In this document: piece after piece, positions 1 to 9,355 of the stretch
How positions within the stretch are numbered: the stretch's first letter is position 1
Layout: each line of letters starts with the position of its first letter
Assembly (NCBI GenBank): GCA_017858735.1
Contig: JAFMBH010000002.1
Span: 62,001 to 126,000, forward strand
Source of the DNA: Bacteroidota bacterium
GTDB lineage: Bacteria; Bacteroidota; Bacteroidia; Chitinophagales; Saprospiraceae
DNA: 64,000 nucleotides
Direction of reading: 5' to 3'
Notes under the pieces: model-generated
Database searches by the model: none
The model's input: only the letters and a program-made list of their open reading frames with translations
What the model was told of the DNA's origin: nothing
Translations under genes and position numbers: made by a program

Positions 1-51
1 GAGGTTTACGATATTGGCGTGTCAGGGGCTTTTGATCTTCTTAAAAATTAA
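1..51 (+). CDS. 3' end of an unidentified gene
   Basis: Frame 1 is open from the first base and stops at TAA 49-51, giving the C-terminal peptide EVYDIGVSGAFDLLKN. The stop lies three bases before the ATG of the next gene, as expected for the tail of a co-transcribed upstream gene. Sixteen residues are too few to assign a family. It could also be a chance open frame, but the tight coupling to the next start favours a real gene end. Confidence 0.45.
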   Translation, partial: EVYDIGVSGAFDLLKN

Positions 52-54
52 TCA

Positions 55-906
55 ATGAAAAATAAATTTTCTACCTTTTTCCAATTCCCAACTTCATTGC
101 GAAATGGATTTCTTGCACTCTTCTTATTGGTATGGTGTCTGTTAAGCAGGCAATTGTGGGCTTTAAGTTTTTTAGATGCAAATGAAAAAATACCCGTTTA
201 CTCTGTGTTTAAGGCGGAAAAACAGCCAGTTAAACAAATAAAAATTCCCAAGGATTTTAGATTAAATATCAATGAAGCGGATCTTCAATCACTGGATATA
301 TTATCTATACCCGATTTTTTAGGCAGGCGCTGGGTGAAATATTTGGAGAATGGAGGTAGTTTTAAAGGGGTGGGGGATGTTAAAAAGCTTTACGGTATGT
401 CCGAGCCGCTATATAATAGTATATCAAAATATTTATATGTAAAAGAGGCTGAAGAAAAGCAGCGCAAACCTTTTTTCAAGGAAAATAGAGTCTATCGGTG
501 TAAAACAATAGACATAAATGAAGCGGATTCTGCTCAATGGGAAGCTCTTTATGGTATTGGCCCTTATCTGGCCAAAAGGATCATAACTTTTAGAGAATCG
601 CTCTGCGGATTTGTATCTGTCGATCAAGTGAAAGAAACGTATGGATTAAGAGACTCTGTATTTCAATCTATTAAAACTTGTTTAACCATAGAAAATAGCT
701 TGAAACCATGTATTTCAATTAACTATACAAATCAGGAAGGGCTTTCAAAACACCCTTATGTAAGGTACAAACTAGCCAGGGCTATCTGTTTATATAGGGA
801 AAACAATGGATTATTTCAACGCATGGAAGACTTAAAGAAGCTCCCCATAGTGAGCGACTCCATTTACATTAAACTATTACCCTATATAACATTAAATAAC
901 CTGTAG
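55..906 (+). CDS. Helix-hairpin-helix (ComEA-like) protein
   Basis: This 283-residue protein has a hydrophobic N-terminal segment (about residues 18-38) that looks like a membrane anchor or uncleaved signal. Three helix-hairpin-helix-type units follow, at about 70-120, 150-200 and 217-275. The first two carry the typical 'INEAD' entry, and the second has a clear hairpin, GIGPYLAKRI. In ComEA-like proteins such units bind DNA without sequence specificity. Bacteroidota genomes often encode multi-HhH proteins of this type whose role is not settled, so DNA uptake is only a possibility. The ATG sits three bases after the preceding stop, so the gene is probably the last of an operon that begins outside the window. 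It converges with the HMG-CoA synthase gene. Confidence 0.8.
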   Translation: MKNKFSTFFQFPTSLRNGFLALFLLVWCLLSRQLWALSFLDANEKIPVYSVFKAEKQPVKQIKIPKDFRLNINEADLQSLDILSIPDFLGRRWVKYLENGGSFKGVGDVKKLYGMSEPLYNSISKYLYVKEAEEKQRKPFFKENRVYRCKTIDINEADSAQWEALYGIGPYLAKRIITFRESLCGFVSVDQVKETYGLRDSVFQSIKTCLTIENSLKPCISINYTNQEGLSKHPYVRYKLARAICLYRENNGLFQRMEDLKKLPIVSDSIYIKLLPYITLNNL

Positions 907-923
907 GAAAACCTGGTTTACTT

Positions 924-2471
924 TTACATTTTTACTGATACGGGAACTTTTGCAGGACGCCAACCGTAGCGTCTGGCGCCTTCTTTTACGCCCTTTTCGG
1001 AACAAATAGAAGCCAGATAAAATTCACCCTCCACTTGTTTGATACTTTGAGTTAAATTTTCTCTGTGTAGTGCCTCATATTCGTTGTAAGAAACAGCTTG
1101 CCTGTTTTCTAATTGATTAAACAATTGGAATCTATGCGTAATTTCTCGCCAGGAGGCTTGAATGGTTGCTGTAAAAACCTTTGATTTTGATCCACTTCCG
1201 TAGGCGAAGAAACCAATTCTCGCATCAGTTAATTCAATATCATTGTCCAAATCGATGGCAAGGGTACTCATTAAAGAAAGAAAAATGGAAGCGGTATAAA
1301 GATTTCCCATTAAAGAGGAGGCTCTTTCTCCCTTTTCAATTTTTTCAGCAATAAATCTTTTATATCTTTCAGTTTTGGTAATAGCGGTTAAAAATTTAGA
1401 AAAAGCTTCCTGATAGGCCGAGTCTTCCTCGAATTGATGAACTAATGGTTCAGTTTGACCTAGTTCCTGTATTAATACATCATGATCACCTCTTTTTTTG
1501 GCTTCGGCATAAAATATTTCAGAAAACATGCGTCGTGCCTGATAAGCGTAAGGAAGGTGGAAAATCAATCTGCGCCAGTTATCTGTGGCTGCTTCATTTA
1601 TAGGCAAGCCATTTTGTGAAATATAATGTTGCAGGGCTTCTTTGATTCTTTCCTGATAACAGGAATTAGAGTAGGGGCCGTCAAAAACGGGCGTTACCTT
1701 ATGTATATGAACGTTAGTTTCGTTAGTATCCCAAAATCCTGACTGATCTAATTTCTGAAAAATGGCATTTTCAAGGTGATCGAAATTCAGGTTTTGCCCA
1801 ATACCCTTTTCTTCAATTTCTGTTAATAGCTGATTTTTTTGAACCGTTCTGATAGGTTTAAAGAAATCATGAACGGGACGTGTGGCAACACCCCATTGTT
1901 CGTCAAAAGCAAGTAATCGAGGATTTTCTTTTACAAGAAGTGCAATGGCACCAGCACCTTGGGTATATTCTCCAGTGGAGGCCAATTCATATTTAGCTAC
2001 ATCTGAGCCAATGACAATAGCTATTCTATCTTCTCCTGTTCTTACCCAGTCCAATGAATTTTGAAGAGCATCCACCGCACCTATACAGGCAAAGGTTAAA
2101 TCGACCACATCACAATGTAAAAAGCAATCGGGACCATATTTTGGTGAAAAATAATGGTTCAGCATATCTAAAGCGTAGGAAGCGGTGGGTTTGGAACCAT
2201 CGAGGGCGCTTTCTGTACCTAAATAAATTCTTCCTATATGACTTGGATTGAGGTCGTTTTGCTCAATGAGCTTTCTTACTGCATTGGCTGCCATCGTCGC
2301 AGCATCCTCATGAACATCAGCAAGACTCATATTCGTTAATCCTAATCCTTTATTCAACTTAGCGTATTCTATGTTTCTGGCAACAGATAAGTCTTCAATT
2401 TTCAAATAAATATGAGGCAGGTGGGCTGCAATATCATCAATGCCTACAGATAAAAAACTTCGTGAAAACAT
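924..2471 (-). CDS. mvaS: Hydroxymethylglutaryl-CoA synthase
   Basis: HMG-CoA synthase condenses acetyl-CoA with acetoacetyl-CoA in the mevalonate route to isoprenoids. The 515-residue protein has the full thiolase-fold triad in the expected order: the general-acid/base Glu in GTESALDG (E87), the nucleophilic Cys in DLTFACIGA (C129) and the His in FHLPYAYQ (H305). A late YGSGS motif (about 424-428) matches the family's C-terminal core. It is longer than typical bacterial MvaS (about 390-460), with the extra residues spread through the second half. No other mevalonate gene lies in the window, so the pathway context is inferred. PKS beta-branching HMG synthases share the fold, but no PKS genes are nearby. 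The gene is monocistronic as far as visible. Confidence 0.88.
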   Translation of the reverse strand: MFSRSFLSVGIDDIAAHLPHIYLKIEDLSVARNIEYAKLNKGLGLTNMSLADVHEDAATMAANAVRKLIEQNDLNPSHIGRIYLGTESALDGSKPTASYALDMLNHYFSPKYGPDCFLHCDVVDLTFACIGAVDALQNSLDWVRTGEDRIAIVIGSDVAKYELASTGEYTQGAGAIALLVKENPRLLAFDEQWGVATRPVHDFFKPIRTVQKNQLLTEIEEKGIGQNLNFDHLENAIFQKLDQSGFWDTNETNVHIHKVTPVFDGPYSNSCYQERIKEALQHYISQNGLPINEAATDNWRRLIFHLPYAYQARRMFSEIFYAEAKKRGDHDVLIQELGQTEPLVHQFEEDSAYQEAFSKFLTAITKTERYKRFIAEKIEKGERASSLMGNLYTASIFLSLMSTLAIDLDNDIELTDARIGFFAYGSGSKSKVFTATIQASWREITHRFQLFNQLENRQAVSYNEYEALHRENLTQSIKQVEGEFYLASICSEKGVKEGARRYGWRPAKVPVSVKM

Positions 2472-2603
2472 GTGGTACTTGATTTATGGGAAAGGTATAA
2501 ATTTAGGAATAATTTACTCTAACAAAATATTTTTTTACATGTTGGCGAAATTAGTTAAAATTATGAAATGAAATACATTTTGTCAAGTTAAATTAAATTC
2601 ATT

Positions 2604-2640
2604 AATCCTATCATTATAAATTATTTATAATGATAGGATT
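2604..2640 (-). terminator. Long AT-rich hairpin after the M20 gene
   Basis: Arms 2604-2620 and 2624-2640 are perfectly complementary over 17 bp around a three-base loop. The hairpin lies 15 bp beyond the stop of the M20 peptidase gene on the minus strand and before the mvaS promoter region. The run that follows on the minus strand is AT-rich rather than a clean U-tract, so it may act as a terminator or as an mRNA 3'-end stabiliser. Confidence 0.55.
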
Positions 2641-2655
2641 TACTATGTCTAAAAT

Positions 2656-4269
2656 TTATTTTTCAGGCGTTTTGGCTTTGACTGTAGGATATTTTATGCC
2701 TAATTGTTCAAGGTAGGATGAATATTTAGTTTCATCATAGTAGTATTTTTTCAATGACTCTCTGAATTCATTTTGTATTTCAGTATTCAAATGAATGGCA
2801 GGTTTGTCATTCTCACTAACCATGGGAACATATTTTTGTTTCATACCCTGCTCATTTTTAAAATAATCCCAGGCTTTATCGATGGTTTTTGTATCAAGGA
2901 AAAGGTCTAAAAGCGTCATTGCCTGTACTTTTGCTCCGGCCACTACGCCTTTATGAGCAATAGGGGTTGCCATAGATACGGCATTGGCCCAGTGATGACC
3001 TGGTAATCCCGGAATATTTGATGGATAAACCAGCGTAACAGTAGGTAATTTCCATGAAATATCACCAATATCATCAGAGCCGCCACTAACAAAAGATAGG
3101 GAAGGAGCCTCCAAAGTATCTAATTTCGTGGGTAGTCCCTTCACATCGTCCGGTGCTTTTACCTCTTGCTGAATACCAGATGCCAGCGCGTTGTCTTCAG
3201 GAGACCAGGTAGGCAGACCAACTTTGACTATATTCTGGTACATCGTTTCAGCGATGACTTTATTAAAATGCCTGGGCCAGGCCGAGCCTAATATCTTTTT
3301 TGTTACGGCTGTATTACTCATCAGTGCTGCTCCCTCGGCTATTTTATTTGCACGTTCGTAGAGTTCCATAATTTTAGGATACGTCACATGTCTTAAATAA
3401 AACCAGATAGAGGCTTTGGAAGGTACCACATTAGGTTGGTCACCCCCATTTTTTATAACGTGGTGACTTCTTTGTAATGGATCGAGATGTTCCCGGTTAT
3501 ATTGCCAGCCAATACTCATTAATTCCACCGCATCGAGGGCACTTCTTCCTCTCCATGGTGCTCCCGCGGCATGGGCGGCTTCACCTTCAAATTCATATAG
3601 TACAGAGATGAGCCCTGTGCCGCGTGCCTGCCCGTGACTTACGCTCAGGTTATTACCAACGTGGGTAAACAGACACAAATCGACATCGTCAAAATAACCA
3701 TCCCGCGTATAATAAGCTTTCGTTCCTACCAATTCCTCCGCTACACCGGGCCACAAAACAAGGGTGCCTTGAATTTTTTCCCGCTCCATTATTTTCTTGG
3801 TTTCAATAGCAGCCAATATATTTAAAGGCATGCCAGAGTTATGACCCTCACCATGTCCCGGCGCACCTTCTACAATCGGATCATGATAGGCAACCCCCGG
3901 TTTTTGTGAAGCCTTTGGTATGCAATCTAAATCGGAGCCCAAAGATATAACTGGTTTTCCACTTCCCCAGGTAGCCCACCAGGCCGTTGGTACGCCTGAA
4001 ATTCCATATTTTACGGTAAAACCATTTTCTTCCAAAATTTTTGTCAGATATTTTGATGTTTCTACTTCCTGAAATCCCAGTTCAGAAAAACTAAAAACTT
4101 TATCTACCATGACTTGAGCCAATTTAGCTTGCTTTTCAACATTTGCCTGTACCTCAGCTTTTAATGAGGCTTTTCTTTTTTCAAATGCCTTTTCTGCCGC
4201 CGTTTGGCTGTTCAGGAAAAATGGGGTGATCAGTAAAATACTGAGCAATAGGGTCAATGTGTTTTTCAT
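2656..4269 (-). CDS. Secreted M20-family amidohydrolase (AbgB-like)
   Basis: The 537-residue protein starts with a signal peptide (about 1-21, ending LNSQ), so it is exported. The rest fits the M20 metallopeptidase/amidohydrolase family, closest in layout to AbgB-type p-aminobenzoyl-glutamate hydrolases: GSDLDCIP (111-118), the metal-site segment GHGEGHNSG (138-146), the catalytic Glu pair in GVAEE (175-179) and a further metal-ligand candidate at H203 (FTHVG). A dimerisation-domain insert follows (about 230-350). The family hydrolyses amide bonds of N-acyl amino acids or small peptides; the substrate here is unknown. The gene is followed by a strong hairpin and faces no close partner, so it is probably transcribed alone. 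Confidence 0.85.
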   Translation of the reverse strand: MKNTLTLLLSILLITPFFLNSQTAAEKAFEKRKASLKAEVQANVEKQAKLAQVMVDKVFSFSELGFQEVETSKYLTKILEENGFTVKYGISGVPTAWWATWGSGKPVISLGSDLDCIPKASQKPGVAYHDPIVEGAPGHGEGHNSGMPLNILAAIETKKIMEREKIQGTLVLWPGVAEELVGTKAYYTRDGYFDDVDLCLFTHVGNNLSVSHGQARGTGLISVLYEFEGEAAHAAGAPWRGRSALDAVELMSIGWQYNREHLDPLQRSHHVIKNGGDQPNVVPSKASIWFYLRHVTYPKIMELYERANKIAEGAALMSNTAVTKKILGSAWPRHFNKVIAETMYQNIVKVGLPTWSPEDNALASGIQQEVKAPDDVKGLPTKLDTLEAPSLSFVSGGSDDIGDISWKLPTVTLVYPSNIPGLPGHHWANAVSMATPIAHKGVVAGAKVQAMTLLDLFLDTKTIDKAWDYFKNEQGMKQKYVPMVSENDKPAIHLNTEIQNEFRESLKKYYYDETKYSSYLEQLGIKYPTVKAKTPEK

Positions 4270-4401
4270 AGTAATGTCTTATAAAGTAAATACTAAGGTT
4301 TCGTAGCCGTTAAAAATAGGTTAATCAGGTAAAAAAGTGTGCAAAAAATTGTTTTATTTGACTAATAAGCGCCAAATGGTTGAAAAATAAAATCTATGTT
4401 A

Positions 4402-7400
4402 TCATCCTTTTTCCTTCAGCAGAGGAATCTGTCTTTTTTGAGCTTCTGCATTTAAGGTCTCTACTCCCGATTTAATTAAGGGCTTGAGCTGATTCAAATA
4501 CCCGTCCAATTCTTTTGCAAGTACATCATAAACCTCTTCGGCCTGGTCAGTAGGGGGGAAATCACCCAGTTGCTGGTCGGCCAATAAAAAAGCTAGTCTG
4601 TTATTGACTTTTATGCCATAATTAAGCGCATCTTGACGGGCAATATTTTTAGTCTGGTGAATCTGATTTTCAATTTTTGTAATTTCCCTTTCCAGTTCCT
4701 CAGCTTGTAACAGTAAATCTTTGTATAAACTTTGACTACCCAATTTTTCCTTGATATAAATAAGGTCTTTTTTGATCGTCCTGATATCCAGAATGGCTTG
4801 ATTTGCCTCGCTGACTTTATCGCGAACTTTTAGCAAATAATCCAGTTGTTTCTTATAATCTTCCTGCGTGTTTTTTAATCGGGGATCAGGCAAAACAATA
4901 AAATCGATGCTCGATTTTTTTCCATCTACAGAAAGTGTGGCCTGATAATTTCCCGGCATTACTTTAGGTCCTTTATTTGGAGATGAATAAAAAACCATGC
5001 CAGGGAATTCAGTGAATCCAGGATATCTTAGGTCCCAGACAAATCGATTTCCACCCGCCGTTACATTAAGTTTTTGTTTTGAATTTTTACTGTCCTTGCT
5101 CCATTTTTGTATTGATTTGCCACTATCGTCAAAAATTTCCAAAGAAATAGCGGGTGATTTAATTGCTAAATCATTGATATAAAAATGGAAAACAGCCCCA
5201 TTTGGGTGATTCTCACCTTCCTTTAAGCTGGAAGGGGCATTATTCTCCTGTGCTAATCTATAGGTTGGTTTAGATGTAAATAAGTGAAAATCTTTTGCTT
5301 TGATTTCGCTGTTCATTTCCTGAATGGGACTCAAATCGTCTATCATCCAAAAGCTTCTTCCATGTGTGGCAGCAATTAAAGTATTATCTCTGATGTGCAA
5401 ATCATGAATAGAGACGATGGGAAGGTTCAATTTGAAAGGTTGCCAAAAATTACCATCATCAAATGAAATATACATACCCCATTCAGTACCAGCGTATAAC
5501 AGGCCTTTCCTTGTCGGATCTACTCTGATGGCCCTGGTATAATGCGTATTATCTATTCCTTTCGTAATGGTTGTCCAGGTTTTGCCATAATCCACCGTTT
5601 TATAAAGATAGGGGGTATAATCGCCAAATTTATAATGGGTAGCGGCAACATAAGCACTGCCGGGTTGATGCGGGTTAACATCTATACAATTAAACATATT
5701 CCATTTTGGTGAACCAGGAGGGGTAACATTTTGCCAGGTTTTTCCGCCATCTCTGGTAATATGCAACAGGCCGTCGTCACTTCCTGTCCAAATGACCCCT
5801 TCTTCTTTAGGGGATTCAGCGATGACAAAAATATTCCCATAAAATTCAACGCCCGTATTATCCTGTGTGATGGGCCCACCAGAAGATTTAAGTGTTTCAG
5901 GGTCATTTCTTGTTAAATCGGGACTAATGACCTCCCAGCTTTGTCCTTCATTGGTGGTGACATGCAAATAATTTGAACCGGCGTATAATTTTTTAGGATT
6001 ATGGGGGCTAAAAAGGAGCGGAAAATTCCAGTTAAATCTATATTTCATTACCTCTACTCCGGAGCCAGCCGGATTAAAAGGCCATACATTGGTGCTTCTC
6101 TCTTGCCCTGTAGTATGGTCAAATCGACTCATATATCCTTTGTAAGTTCCTGCATAAACTACCTCGGGATTATTGGGATCGGGAGCTAAATGTGCACTTT
6201 CCCCACCGGCTGAAATTTCCCAGTCTTTATCAGTTAAGGTTGAACCAGTGGACCGATGCGAAATGCGAACGGTAGAATTATCTTGTTGAGCGCCTAATAT
6301 TTTAAATGGAAATGATTGATCTGTAGTTACCCGATAAAATTGTGCTGTTGGCTGATTGTGATAAGTGGTCCAGTTAACGCCCCCATCGGTAGATACTTGT
6401 GCGCCACCGTCATTGGCAACAATCATCCGTTGATTATTCGCGGGGTCAATCCATAGGTCGTGATGATCGCTATGGGGGGTCTCCATTTCTTTGAACGTCC
6501 TTCCACCGTCTGTAGATTTTAAGAAAGGAACATTCAGCGCATAAACAACATCAGGATTTTCCGAATCAGCGGTAATTCTGGAATAATACCAGGCTCTTTG
6601 TCTTAATTCACGATCTTCGCTTGTTTTAATCCAGCTTTGTCCACCATTATCGGAACGGAATAAACCGCCATCCTCCGCTTCGATACAAGCCCAGATTCTT
6701 TCTGGATTTGCGGGAGAAATCGTTAATCCGGCTATTCCCCAAAGGCCGCCTGGCAAGCCTTTATTTTTAGAAATATTAATCCAGGTATCGCCGCCATCTG
6801 TGCTTTTATATAAATGCGAGCCCTCACCCCCTGAATCCATTCGATAGCCATTTCGTTTCATTTCCCAGGTGCTGGCAAAAATAATGCGGGGATTTCCCGG
6901 GTCAAAAACTACATCGCCACAACCGGCACGATCATTTTCATATAAAATCTTTTCCCAGTTTTTTCCACCATCTTTACTTCTATAAAGGCCTCTTTCAGTC
7001 GATGATTTCCAAAGATTCCCTAATACACCAACATAGATCAGGTCTGGATTGGTAGGATGAATTCTGATACGGCTAATGTGTTGTGATTGAGGCAAGCCCA
7101 TGTATTTCCATGTTTTCCCGGCATCGGTGGAACGCCATAACCCTTTTCCAGGCGATACATTTCCGCGGAGGGTTTGTTCGCCCTCTCCGACATAAATCAC
7201 ATTTGGGTCACTTTCCGCAACGGCTACGGCACCTATGGAACCCCCAAAATAGCCATCTGAAATACACTCCCAGGTTCCTCCGCCATCGTTGGTACGCCAC
7301 ACGCCTCCGCCTACTGTACCCATGTAATAAAGATTTGGTTTGCTGGGCACTCCAGTGGCTGTACAGGAACGGCCACCTCTAAAAGGCCCTAGTTGTCTCC

Positions 7401-7536
7401 ATTTTACCGCATCAAAATAATCTTCTGATATGCCGGACATAACGGTCATTTCAATATTTGCGGGCTTACCCTTTTGAGCATAAATGAAATGAATATTTAG
7501 GATAAAAAATATTTGAAGGAGAAATCTTGGGCTCAT
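4402..7536 (-). CDS. Secreted sortilin/VPS10-like beta-propeller protein
   Basis: The frame opens at 7593, but the internal Met at 7536 is followed at once by a good signal peptide (LLQIFFILNIHFIYAQ), so I use that start; the protein is then 1044 residues. The first two thirds contain many BNR/Asp-box motifs of the type S-x-D-G-G-x-T-W (for example STDAGKTW, STDGGDTW, SDNGGQSW, SKDGGKNW), which build a VPS10/sortilin-like ten-bladed propeller. The C-terminal third has a beta-rich section followed by a helical, charged region (about 900-980). Such proteins are common in Bacteroidota and are often labelled glycosyl hydrolase, but no catalytic residues can be pointed to. No C-terminal sorting domain is evident. 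It is divergent from the amidohydrolase gene at 7630. Confidence 0.82.
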   Translation of the reverse strand: MSPRFLLQIFFILNIHFIYAQKGKPANIEMTVMSGISEDYFDAVKWRQLGPFRGGRSCTATGVPSKPNLYYMGTVGGGVWRTNDGGGTWECISDGYFGGSIGAVAVAESDPNVIYVGEGEQTLRGNVSPGKGLWRSTDAGKTWKYMGLPQSQHISRIRIHPTNPDLIYVGVLGNLWKSSTERGLYRSKDGGKNWEKILYENDRAGCGDVVFDPGNPRIIFASTWEMKRNGYRMDSGGEGSHLYKSTDGGDTWINISKNKGLPGGLWGIAGLTISPANPERIWACIEAEDGGLFRSDNGGQSWIKTSEDRELRQRAWYYSRITADSENPDVVYALNVPFLKSTDGGRTFKEMETPHSDHHDLWIDPANNQRMIVANDGGAQVSTDGGVNWTTYHNQPTAQFYRVTTDQSFPFKILGAQQDNSTVRISHRSTGSTLTDKDWEISAGGESAHLAPDPNNPEVVYAGTYKGYMSRFDHTTGQERSTNVWPFNPAGSGVEVMKYRFNWNFPLLFSPHNPKKLYAGSNYLHVTTNEGQSWEVISPDLTRNDPETLKSSGGPITQDNTGVEFYGNIFVIAESPKEEGVIWTGSDDGLLHITRDGGKTWQNVTPPGSPKWNMFNCIDVNPHQPGSAYVAATHYKFGDYTPYLYKTVDYGKTWTTITKGIDNTHYTRAIRVDPTRKGLLYAGTEWGMYISFDDGNFWQPFKLNLPIVSIHDLHIRDNTLIAATHGRSFWMIDDLSPIQEMNSEIKAKDFHLFTSKPTYRLAQENNAPSSLKEGENHPNGAVFHFYINDLAIKSPAISLEIFDDSGKSIQKWSKDSKNSKQKLNVTAGGNRFVWDLRYPGFTEFPGMVFYSSPNKGPKVMPGNYQATLSVDGKKSSIDFIVLPDPRLKNTQEDYKKQLDYLLKVRDKVSEANQAILDIRTIKKDLIYIKEKLGSQSLYKDLLLQAEELEREITKIENQIHQTKNIARQDALNYGIKVNNRLAFLLADQQLGDFPPTDQAEEVYDVLAKELDGYLNQLKPLIKSGVETLNAEAQKRQIPLLKEKG

Positions 7537-7629
7537 TTTAACATCATTTATTAACTTAAATACTAAAATTAATTTTTTTTTGTCTATTTTCAATGGTCTT
7601 TTACATTTTGAACCATTTATTTTAAAAAA

Positions 7630-9321
7630 ATGAAGGCAGATAATTTTTTGAGCTTCTCCATATTGCTCTTAAGTTTGTTTTTTCAGTCTTGTTCATCAGA
7701 ACTTGAATATGATGTAATCATCAGGAATGCGGTCATTTTTGATGGCACTGGTAATACTCCGGTTAAAGGGGATATTGCCATTAATAAAGATACGATAGCC
7801 TTTATTGGAGACTTAAAATTGAACAAGGGCAAAAAAGAATTTGATGCCAAAGGTCTGGCTATTAGTCCCGGTTTTGTCAATATGCTTTCTTGGGCAACGG
7901 TCTCCTTACTCGCTGATGGCAGAGCAATGAGTGATATAAAACAAGGGGTTACACTCGAAGTAATGGGAGAAGGAAATTCCATGGGACCTTTGAATGAAGC
8001 CATGAGAAAGGAAGAATTAGATGGTCAGGGAGATATTAAATATGAGGTCTATTGGCGTACATTAGGGGAATATTTAACTGGCCTCGAAAAAAAAGGCGTT
8101 TCTCCAAATATTGCTTCTTTTGTTGGTGCTACCTCCCTAAGAATTCATGAATTAGGTTATGAAAATAGGAAACCCACAAATGGGGAGTTAAAAAACATGC
8201 AACTCCTTGTTAAACAAGCAATGAATGAAGGTGCAATGGGTTTATCTTCTGCGCTTATTTATGCCCCCGCTTTTTATGCTGACGAAGAGGAGATTTTAGC
8301 CCTTTGTCAGGCTATGGCTCCTTACAATGGTTTGTATATTACCCACATGAAAAGTGAAGGAAATAGATTGGAGGAGTCTGTTCAAAGTGTCATTAAACTA
8401 GCAGAAAAGGCAAAAGTGAAGGCTGAAATATATCATCTGAAAGCTGCAGGTATAGATAATTGGTCAAAAATGGACAAAGTAATTACAAGTATCAATAAGG
8501 CTAGAAATCAAGGAATTGATATTGCTGCTAATATGTATAATTATATCGCTGGGGCTACAGGCCTTGATGCAGCAATGCCTCCATGGGTTCAGGAGGGTGG
8601 TTTTGGGGAGTGGGCAAAAAGATTAAAGGATCTCAATATTAGGAAAAAGGTAATTGCCCAAATGAAAATAAATGCTAATGACTGGGAAAATTTATATGCC
8701 TCCGCTGGTTCTCCTGATAAGCTTTTATTAGTCGATTTCAGACAAGATTCCTTAAAAAAATATACTGGTAAAACATTGGCAGAGGTGGCAACTTTAAGAG
8801 GGAAAAGTCCCGAAGAAACAGCAATTGATCTGGTGATTCAAGATAGTTCCCGCGTAGGTACTGTTTATTTTTTAATGAATGAGGAGAATGTAAAAAAACA
8901 AATTAAGTTGCCATGGGTTAGTTTTGGTTCTGATGCTGGCGCTCCTGCTTCAGAAGGGGTATTTCTTAAGTCAAGCACTCATCCGCGTGCTTATGGAAAT
9001 TTTGCCAGACTACTTGGGAAATATGTACGTGATGAAAAGGTCATTAAACTCGAAGAGGCAGTGAGAAAATTAGCTGCGCTGCCTTGTGAACGACTGGGGA
9101 TTGCACAAAGGGGTTATTTGAAAAAAGGATATTTTGCAGACCTTGTCCTTTTCGATCCTAAAGAAATAGCCGATGTAGCTGATTTTCAAAATCCTCATCA
9201 GTATGCGGTCGGTGTGAAAAATGTTTGGGTAAATGGTAAATTGGTGCTATTAAATGGGGAGCCTACAGAGGAAAGACCTGGACGCTTTATCAAAGGACCT
9301 GGCTATCAAAAAGGTTTCTAA
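7630..9321 (+). CDS. D-aminoacylase-family amidohydrolase lipoprotein with altered metal site
   Basis: This 563-residue protein begins with a lipoprotein-type signal (SLFFQSC, Cys21), so it is probably anchored in an outer envelope membrane. The fold order is that of N-acyl-D-amino-acid deacylases and dihydroorotase-like amidohydrolases: an N-terminal beta segment with DGTG (38-41), PGFV at 80-83, ITHMKSE (H239), IYHLKAAG (H269), and GSDAG with D435. The usual HxH pair after 'PGF(I/V)D' is missing: the segment reads PGFVNMLSWAT, placing Leu86 and Trp88 at the expected His positions. Either the metal site is reduced to one ion or the subfamily has another activity. The gene is followed closely by a serine hydrolase gene, and the pair is probably an operon. 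Confidence 0.82.
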   Translation: MKADNFLSFSILLLSLFFQSCSSELEYDVIIRNAVIFDGTGNTPVKGDIAINKDTIAFIGDLKLNKGKKEFDAKGLAISPGFVNMLSWATVSLLADGRAMSDIKQGVTLEVMGEGNSMGPLNEAMRKEELDGQGDIKYEVYWRTLGEYLTGLEKKGVSPNIASFVGATSLRIHELGYENRKPTNGELKNMQLLVKQAMNEGAMGLSSALIYAPAFYADEEEILALCQAMAPYNGLYITHMKSEGNRLEESVQSVIKLAEKAKVKAEIYHLKAAGIDNWSKMDKVITSINKARNQGIDIAANMYNYIAGATGLDAAMPPWVQEGGFGEWAKRLKDLNIRKKVIAQMKINANDWENLYASAGSPDKLLLVDFRQDSLKKYTGKTLAEVATLRGKSPEETAIDLVIQDSSRVGTVYFLMNEENVKKQIKLPWVSFGSDAGAPASEGVFLKSSTHPRAYGNFARLLGKYVRDEKVIKLEEAVRKLAALPCERLGIAQRGYLKKGYFADLVLFDPKEIADVADFQNPHQYAVGVKNVWVNGKLVLLNGEPTEERPGRFIKGPGYQKGF

Positions 9322-9355
9322 TTCCTACATTATTCTTTTTTTGATTGTGTTAGCT

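Noticed and set aside
7537..7593. Upstream start of the propeller protein
   Set aside because: The 19 extra residues are charged and would precede a clear signal peptide starting at 7536.
9254..9355. Longer start for the serine hydrolase
   Set aside because: This part overlaps the previous gene in another frame and would hide the signal peptide; the ATG at 9356 is preferred.
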